Assembly: GCA_009733575.1 (NCBI GenBank)
Contig: ML769718.1
Span: 1-64,000, forward strand
Reading direction: 5' to 3'
DNA length: 64,000 bases
DNA from: Gymnopus androsaceus JB14
Taxonomy: Eukaryota > Basidiomycota > Agaricomycetes > Agaricales > Omphalotaceae
The notes under the pieces were generated by a model. The model ran no database searches and was not told the origin of the DNA. It worked only from the letters and a program-made list of their open reading frames with translations. This document shows positions 58,171 to 64,000 of the stretch, piece after piece. Made by a program: the position numbers and the translations under genes. Within the stretch, counting starts at the first letter, position 1, and each line of letters begins with the position of its first letter.

Positions 58171-58503
58171 CATCAGGAAAAATGGTCTGGGCCCAGGATG
58201 ACCCCAGCTCACTTAGGCAGCCTAGGCCACCTAGGAATAATGCAAAAACTTTGGACACCTCAGGTATCCTAGGCCTCCTAGTTCTCCTAAGCCTCCTAAG
58301 CCTCCTAGGAATTCTGAGGGTATCCTCAGGTCACCTCAGGTTGCCCCAGGATGCCTCAGGACAGCCCAGAATGCCCAGGAGGCTTAGGAGGCTTAGGAGG
58401 CCTAGGATACCTGAGGTGTCCAAAGTTTTTGCATTATTCCTAGGTGGCCTAGGCTGCCTAAGTGACCTGGGGTCATCCTGGGCCCAGACCATTTTTCCTG
58501 ATG
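58171..58503. mobile_element. CATCAG-ended CCTAGG-rich MITE, copy 3
   Basis: A 333-bp element; its outer 120 bp on each side are almost perfect inverted copies starting CATCAGGAAAAATGGTCTGG. Flanked by AT (58169-58170 and 58504-58505). The centre is composed of CCTAGG, CCTCAGG and AGGCTTAGG words. It shares ACCTGAGGTGTCCAAAGTTTT with copies 1 and 2. Confidence 0.8.
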
Positions 58504-60102
58504 ATAGCCAACAATCTCCACAGTATTACCCATATATACATCATCTCCCCTGCATTCAAATCCATCCCTCCAGCCTTTTATTTTCTCCCCTTCATTCAAA
58601 TTCATCCCTTTACCATATTATTCCTTTCACACTTCTTATTTCAATATACATATCATGTTTTATTTCAGGGAGCTTGGGTTTTATTTTTTTTGGGGGGGAG
58701 ATACATGGTTTACAGAGTCAGGGGAGCTTACCGGCGACCAGGATACAGGTGCCAGGGGAGAGTGAAGAGATGGGGAACAAAGTTAGGCCCCTGTCTCCTG
58801 GATCTCCAGAGTGAAGGATTGGCTGAAGCTAAGATTGAAGGAGTCAGGGGAGCAGAGAAGTAGTAGAGGATTGATGGAAGAGCTGGGCTGTCCAGGGATG
58901 CGACCAACAGATGTTGGTGACACAAACCTTTTGACAATGTGGACTGACTGTTGCAGCAGAAATTCATTGCTTGCTTGGCAGTATAAATGATGGTATGGTG
59001 ATCACAAATACACACTCATTTCCTGCAGGATAACTTCATGACAATTTACAACTCAATACCATTGCCGAGCAACTACCAACTGTTGACCCTGTTTTGTGGA
59101 AATAAATTCAAGGATGCTTGTTGAAATTTCCACACATCATGCATTCCAACATTCAATCTTATTCAACTCATTCCTTCATTCCTTCATTCACGCTGTTTCA
59201 GATGGCATCAATGCAAGCCCTGCATACTCGACTTGAGTCAACTGCACATCTGGATCCAAATTGAATTTTTTTTGGGGGAGGATTAGGCAGATAGAAGTAG
59301 GGCACGGGAAGTGCCAAGTGTCAGTGACTAGTTCCCCACAACACGAGGTACCAGGCATCACAACTTCAGACTTAGGCAAAGACAAGAACGACGAGGAAAA
59401 GAGAAGAAGATGATATTGAGAACTAGGAGATATTGACAAGATTGAAGCTAAGGACTAAGCTACAGCTACAACTAATATATATACTAATATACAAACCCTA
59501 AGCCCTATACCCTATACCCTGACCGTGCGGTAACAATGCATGAAACAATGAAAGACAACAAGTAAACGACAATAAGTAATGATGGGTCGATCATATGAGT
59601 ATGGACATGCTAGCATGTGTTATGAGCGGAAACAATCATACTCTTGATCAACAGAACCTAATTAGTATAGCTGCACGTCTGAACAAGTGCGCACTTATAT
59701 AGATATACAAGGATAAATAAAGGAAAATGATAAGAGATATTACCATGTGTATGATAAGATAAGAATGTTCGTAACACCAAGATGAGGTTCAACAACCTTA
59801 GGACAGGGTCAAGGCTGGAAGGAGCTGGGATTTAGAGCTCCCACCTTACAGCAGTCCTTTAGGGCTGGGGGAGCCTGGTTGGTGGAGCCTGATATTCAGG
59901 TCAAAGGAGGCACATGAGTACATCTGGAGAAGTCTGAAGGTATGCAAATGGTCTTATTTGCATCTCGAAGACCAGGGGGAGTGTTGAAGGTGTTGGTAAG
60001 ATGGTCTCCAATCTGCAATTTTATGCTTTGGCACTTGCCGATATCCTTCATATATAGATATGATAAACACCTTACAAGTTTCATCTCTCCACCTTGTTAT
60101 TA

Positions 60103-60353
60103 CTGTATCGTTTCGAAAATAAGTTCAGCCAATGTTACACGTTATGGCTTGGACACATTCAGTTCAGAGTTCAGCTGCTGTTAGGCAGCGTGACACATTG
60201 AATTTCAGTTCAAATATAGTGCCGGCCGCAAAATTTGGGTGTATAAGCGCCGAAAAATCATAGTTCAAAGGCCGACGTTACGCATTACGGAGATAAAAAT
60301 CACCCCAGTTCCCCGCGTTATGCATTACTGAACTTAAATTCAAAACAATACAG
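60103..60353. mobile_element. Mariner-type MITE in an LTR, with intact empty site
   Basis: A 251-bp element with ends CTGTATCGTTTCGAA and, reversed, CTGTATTGTTTTGAA, flanked by TA (60101-60102 and 60354-60355). The partner LTR reads GTTATTAGTTACTTAG at about 57085-57100 without it, which fixes the boundaries. Confidence 0.9.
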
Positions 60354-61974
60354 TAGTTACTTAGTTGTCTACATTTATTTCATATTATTTCGGTAGTTAA
60401 ATTCTTGATACTTACTTCTAGAAATGGAACGGCTTTCTTGATCCCTAACTATCATCATCAACCCAAACGCCTACGCTAAAATCCTTGAGTGGGTGTTACG
60501 TTCAACACAACTCTCTCAGTTTGGCTTGAGAGAGCCAATGCGGATTTGAGGGATTTTATCAGGAAGATTTGGTATTCTTGGAACAATTTTCAGAGAAGAG
60601 CAAGGAAAAGGAATTGCCGGTGGAGGATCCACTGTTGTTGGGCTGAGATAGGTTTTTTTGGGCAGCGTTTTCGAGAGTCAATGACTGGATAGAAGATATG
60701 TAAGCATCTATCTACAAAAAGATGCGAGCCTATACCTTGATACACCAAATCCAAAGCCTTCCGTGGTTCATTCATAATTTTGTAGATCTCCAATAGCTTC
60801 ATCTTTGCATCATTGTTTTTTGGATCAGAAAGACAAACTTGGATGGTTTGTTGTCAATGATGGAAACAAAAAAAAAGGAAGATAAAAGACTAGAATACCA
60901 TGTTCATAGATATCCGCAGCTTCCTTCAGTTCGTCAAGCATCCGGTAGTAGGAGGCAATTTGGAGGATAATATAGACACTGCCGGTCTAATGAGAGTATG
61001 AAGTAAGTTCAGATTTTCAAGCAAAGACTGAGTAAACCTATGCTTTCATCAGTACTAAGGAGTTTGTACACAGGTCTCTCCTCCAGCCACATCCCTCGCT
61101 CATAGTACGCATCTGCAATCTCGCCGAACAAAGCTGCATAGTCTAGAATGTCTTCTTGCAATACAATGTTTGCATGCATCTATTGCATGATCAACTTTGG
61201 TTAACCAGGAAAAATCAGAAAGAGGGCACGCACTATACCCTCTTTGGCATTGCCCATCCTGATACTAGCTACTGCAAGCCAATGTCGGCCGTTCACATCT
61301 AGAGGAAAGTACCCAGACTGTATCCCCACTGCTCCTGCTCCGAGTCCCCGGCCTCCAGCAGTACTAGGTCCCGCAGCGCTTAGATTAGGGTTTGATGAAA
61401 AGGAAGAAGGATCTGTTACTGACGCCGCCCAACAGAGAAAAAGTTGGAAAAAAGGTAAGGGAACGCGTATGAGGAATGCCTACTCCTTTCCGACGCTTTC
61501 CTACGCCTGGAGCCACTTGCAGGTCATCCTTGAATTGAACATTTCTTCTTGATCTTGAATACTTATACCCCAGTCCCTAGCCAAAGAAGGATTGTTACGT
61601 TCGCGAATATCTTGTACCAGACGGCTAGAGACAATCAGACATCATAAATATATCAGGATATGACTTACTCAAAAGTCCAAGTTCTCAGTTTCCTTCTCCG
61701 CTACCGCCTCAGAAATTTCTTTGGAAACTTCGTCACTTGATTCTTCATCATCTGTTCTAGAAAATCAGGGAGTTCTGCCGATATTTGCGCTTGATTTGTG
61801 CTAGAAAGAGCAACGGAGGAGCTTACCGTCAAGATCATCCTCAGAGGAGTATCTGGAACCATTGAATATTTTATCAGAGGATTGCAGCCTGAAACACAGA
61901 TGGTCATGAGCAGCCAGTAGCGATCCCAACACGTTGGATTGAGAAACAAATGAAAAATAAGCGCTTCAAGTCCT

Positions 61975-62090
61975 TTCTTAGATTCGAACCAGTCGCAAAG
62001 GCTTTAGGTGATCAAGGATCAAAGTCTTAGCGGAGCGATTCCGCACATCATGTCTCTGCAGCAGGGAGTGGTTCGAATCTAGTTCTTTCT
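61975..62090. other. Two inverted B-box-like sequences
   Basis: GGTTCGAATCT occurs on the minus strand (about 61981-61993) and on the plus strand (about 62071-62083), with extended similarity around both. It matches the RNA polymerase III B box. Neither flank folds into a convincing tRNA by hand. They could be tRNA remnants or ends of a tRNA-derived repeat. Confidence 0.35.
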
Positions 62091-62099
62091 AGTGTTGGC

Positions 62100-64000
62100 A
62101 TCTGCACTTGCGACAAGAGGAGACAAAATATTTGTTCTTTTCCTTCACCTCCGAATCAATGCAGATCAATTAGTTTCGTATCATGCCCGACAGATGCTTT
62201 TTTCAACAAACCTCCTTGGATCTGATCATCGAATCGGTAATATATCAGCCTGCAGCCTAGGTCTTCTTTGCTTTCTTGTACTCTTTGTGTACTCTAGATC
62301 TTTGACCCTACATTTGGCTGGTATAAATGTTTGTTCTCGGAGTTTTCTGGTGCTGGAAGTGGACCAGTACGTTCTGGACAGTGTAAGCCAACCAGTTTCA
62401 TGGCTGTTGATAGCCGCATCACAAATTACATTAGTGCTTTTCCGGGATACGAGGTTACCTTCAATGATTAAGATCAAAATTCTAGGTCAGATTTTAACTA
62501 TTCAGACACACTAGTTAAAATCGGAAAGAAAAATACGCTCTAATGCGGATTATGTTTTACATAAAAAGCCCAGGATTTTATCTGGGACTTGATTGCTTGA
62601 AGAGTTCGTGATGGGTGGTATTGACCTAAGCTAGTTATAGATCCTCACGATAAAGCGTTTAGTTGGCAAATCGGACAAAAAGATGAATCCTCGTTGAACA
62701 CCCCTACAAGAAGCGGCCGTCGTAGATTCATCTGATTGAGCCCCTTTGCAAGAAACGGCAAGTGATTCAAAGTCGGAGTCTGGAGAAATCCCTACAGCGA
62801 GAAGTGGTAAAGTGATTCATGTAGCGTATAGCTGGCCATCGTGCCAAGAGTCTCATCATGAGAGCAAGCACAGGAGTTGGCATTGAAACCGGGTGTAATA
62901 GGAGATTCAAGGCCAATAGGCATGGAATCTGGATAGATTGAGAGTAAAGGGTTAGAGGGAGAAAAAGGCAAATAGCGGAGCGCGAATGCGAGCAAAAAAT
63001 CAGCGATGAAATTTGCAGCGCGAACACATGCGGGTGTGGGCTATCGCAATGCATATCGAGCTAAAGCTACTTCGAGCTATCCAGCGCCACCATTGGGCAC
63101 ACCCTGGATTTTGTATTCTTGAAACTTCTATATCATTGAAGTCAGGATTCTCCAGAATATTTTGGTCTATCCATGCGGAGCTTCGGTGTAGACTGACCTC
63201 GTGTTTGGCTTAAAAATCAACTTAAAATCAAGCCTGGGACTCATCTTTTTAAGTGGATCCCGGGTTAGTGGAGTTGGAGTGGCCCATCCACTGACTAAAA
63301 TGGAGTTACGAACTTGTCGGATCTTAAAGATAAAAGAGTTTTGACCAGCGTCTCCATTTGCTGAAATGCATACGGGGAACTACATCCTCTTCTTAATCAT
63401 CAGCAAAAAATGTATTTAGCAATTCAAACCTGACAGCAAACATTCAATTTCCCAGCAAAAACGTCGAACTCCTAAAAACATAAGATTCTAAGTACTTGCC
63501 AGAGCCGCCTAGCAAATTTAATCTCCAAATGAGGCAATAATCTGGCTTCTGGGAACTCTGGCAGGCGCTGCCCTTACCATCTACGTCCTGGAAGCTCGGG
63601 AGTGCTAAAAGCGCTGTCAGGCACTTTCGGGCACTCCTGTCCGTCCGACTACAACGGTGCAGTGGCTTGGCAGTGGCTTGGCAGTGGCACCAAGACCATG
63701 ACTGCAAAAAGGGTACACGGAGATGAGTTAGGTGAGTTTGGCTGACACTATGAACTATGATACTGGTACAAGAATAATGATCAATTTCTGATCAATTTGT
63801 ATTGGATGAGATGTTGGAGTTGCAACGATGCAGCAAGCAGTGAACAATTGATCAAGATCTAATTCATTATGTTGAGGAAGAATGGTATAAATCGCACCCA
63901 TCTAAGACATTAGTGCCAGTTGCATTGGTCCCAGATTCCTCATATTCCTCACTGCTCAGCCTAAGCACGATATCTACCATGACACCAGAGGAGTCAGAGC
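62100..64000. other. No recognisable gene
   Basis: Open frames are short and without motifs. The sequence at 62700-63000 and 63590-63690 has short direct repeats (GGCAGTGGCTTGGCAGTGGC). Nothing further can be supported. Confidence 0.45.

Larger units (their letters stand above)
56975..60507 (+). mobile_element. Non-autonomous Copia-type LTR element
   Basis: LTRs at 56975-57243 and 59982-60507 begin TGTTGAAGGTGTTGG and end ACGTTCAACA. The 5' LTR is followed by the primer site GGTTATGGGCCC (57244) and the 3' LTR is preceded by a polypurine tract (CAGGGGGAG, 59973-59981). The 2.7-kb interior has no pol frame, so the element depends on others. It splits a coding exon of the TFIIIC pseudogene between AKLREL and EVEKEKE. 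No target duplication was found (flanks ACTTC and CAACT). It carries two later insertions, 58171-58503 and 60103-60353. Confidence 0.85.
52933..61890 (-). pseudogene. Decayed TFIIIC TPR-subunit gene (Tfc4/GTF3C3)
   Basis: TFIIIC binds tRNA-gene B boxes and recruits TFIIIB; this is its TPR-rich subunit. In order from 61890 downward the minus strand encodes an acidic head (GSRYSSEDDLD), DGRHWLAVASIRMGNAKEG-like text, ILQEDILDYAALFGEIADAY, LDELKEAADIYEH, MKLLEIYKIMNEPRKALDLV, then, past an LTR element, REWMIEAEKMVEMFKETRNL, FQGMFPNCNRPKK, EILHGVLFKDWFHLIMQ, QFNNKLYHLLMASL, LHATDSFITSTLQKFLF, EVDYNFGWMFQQLG, and past a solo LTR KEAAHNLSLIYVLTGATLLA to the C-terminal WLSL (stop 52933). These match the order of blocks in fungal Tfc4. 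Stops and shifts occur near 56000, and part of the C-terminal TPR region is missing. A functional copy must exist elsewhere, as the gene is essential in yeast. Confidence 0.85.

Noticed and set aside
56975..60507. A 5-bp target duplication around the LTR element
   Set aside because: The flanking bases ACTTC and CAACT do not match, so no duplication is claimed.
61244..61552. A 102-residue plus-strand frame with Pro/Ala-rich sequence
   Set aside because: The minus strand encodes the TFIIIC subunit here, with conserved blocks; the plus frame is its shadow.
61975..62090. A tRNA gene call
   Set aside because: B boxes are present, but acceptor and anticodon stems do not pair convincingly by hand.

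Overview
The window reads as a transposon-rich stretch of a filamentous basidiomycete genome, most likely an Agaricomycete. The evidence is spliced genes with introns of about 50 bases, a Plavaka-family transposase, a DUF6698-type gene, a long TPR-CHAT protein, and a multi-exon hypothetical family that I know from mushroom genomes. These assignments are recognition by eye; no database was searched.

Layout. 1-9 kb: nested repeats. A Tourist-like MITE and a plus-strand Copia gag fragment are followed by a decayed minus-strand Ty1/copia element (LTRs at 1757-2118 and from 8231). That element carries its own insertions: a 0.9-kb foldback element holding a second MITE, and a CCTAGG-rich palindromic MITE. 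9-16 kb: no recognisable gene, only tandem repeats, including a palindromic minisatellite at 15.2-15.7 kb. 16.15-22.35 kb: a 6.2-kb DNA element with terminal inverted repeats and a perfect 8-bp target duplication, carrying a broken multi-exon gene of a conserved hypothetical family. It sits in front of a decayed His/Asn-rich gene. 23-31 kb: gene fragments, including the front half of a RecQ-like helicase, and repeats. 31.06-35.85 kb: an intact four-exon gene for a 1,542-aa TPR-CHAT (caspase-like) protein, the clearest functional novelty here. 36.8-37.2 kb: a MITE inside a MITE. 39.5-41.3 kb: a small housekeeping island with an NR2C2AP-like gene. 42.2-47.5 kb: an apparently intact ten-exon Plavaka transposase, convergent with a coiled-coil gene. 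48.2-51.4 kb: a six-exon DUF6698-type gene split by a 1.6-kb transposon; its reading frame is continuous if the element is left out. 52.1-52.8 kb: an F-box-like fragment. 52.9-61.9 kb: a decayed minus-strand copy of the TFIIIC TPR subunit (Tfc4/GTF3C3), broken by an LTR retrotransposon, a 1.38-kb solo LTR and several MITEs. 62-64 kb: no recognisable gene.

Most of the recognisable content is mobile DNA and the genes it has broken. Several insertions can be read to the base because target duplications survive, because reading frames resume across them, or because an uninserted copy lies elsewhere in the window. Likely functional genes are the TPR-CHAT gene, the NR2C2AP-like gene, the coiled-coil gene and the Plavaka transposase.
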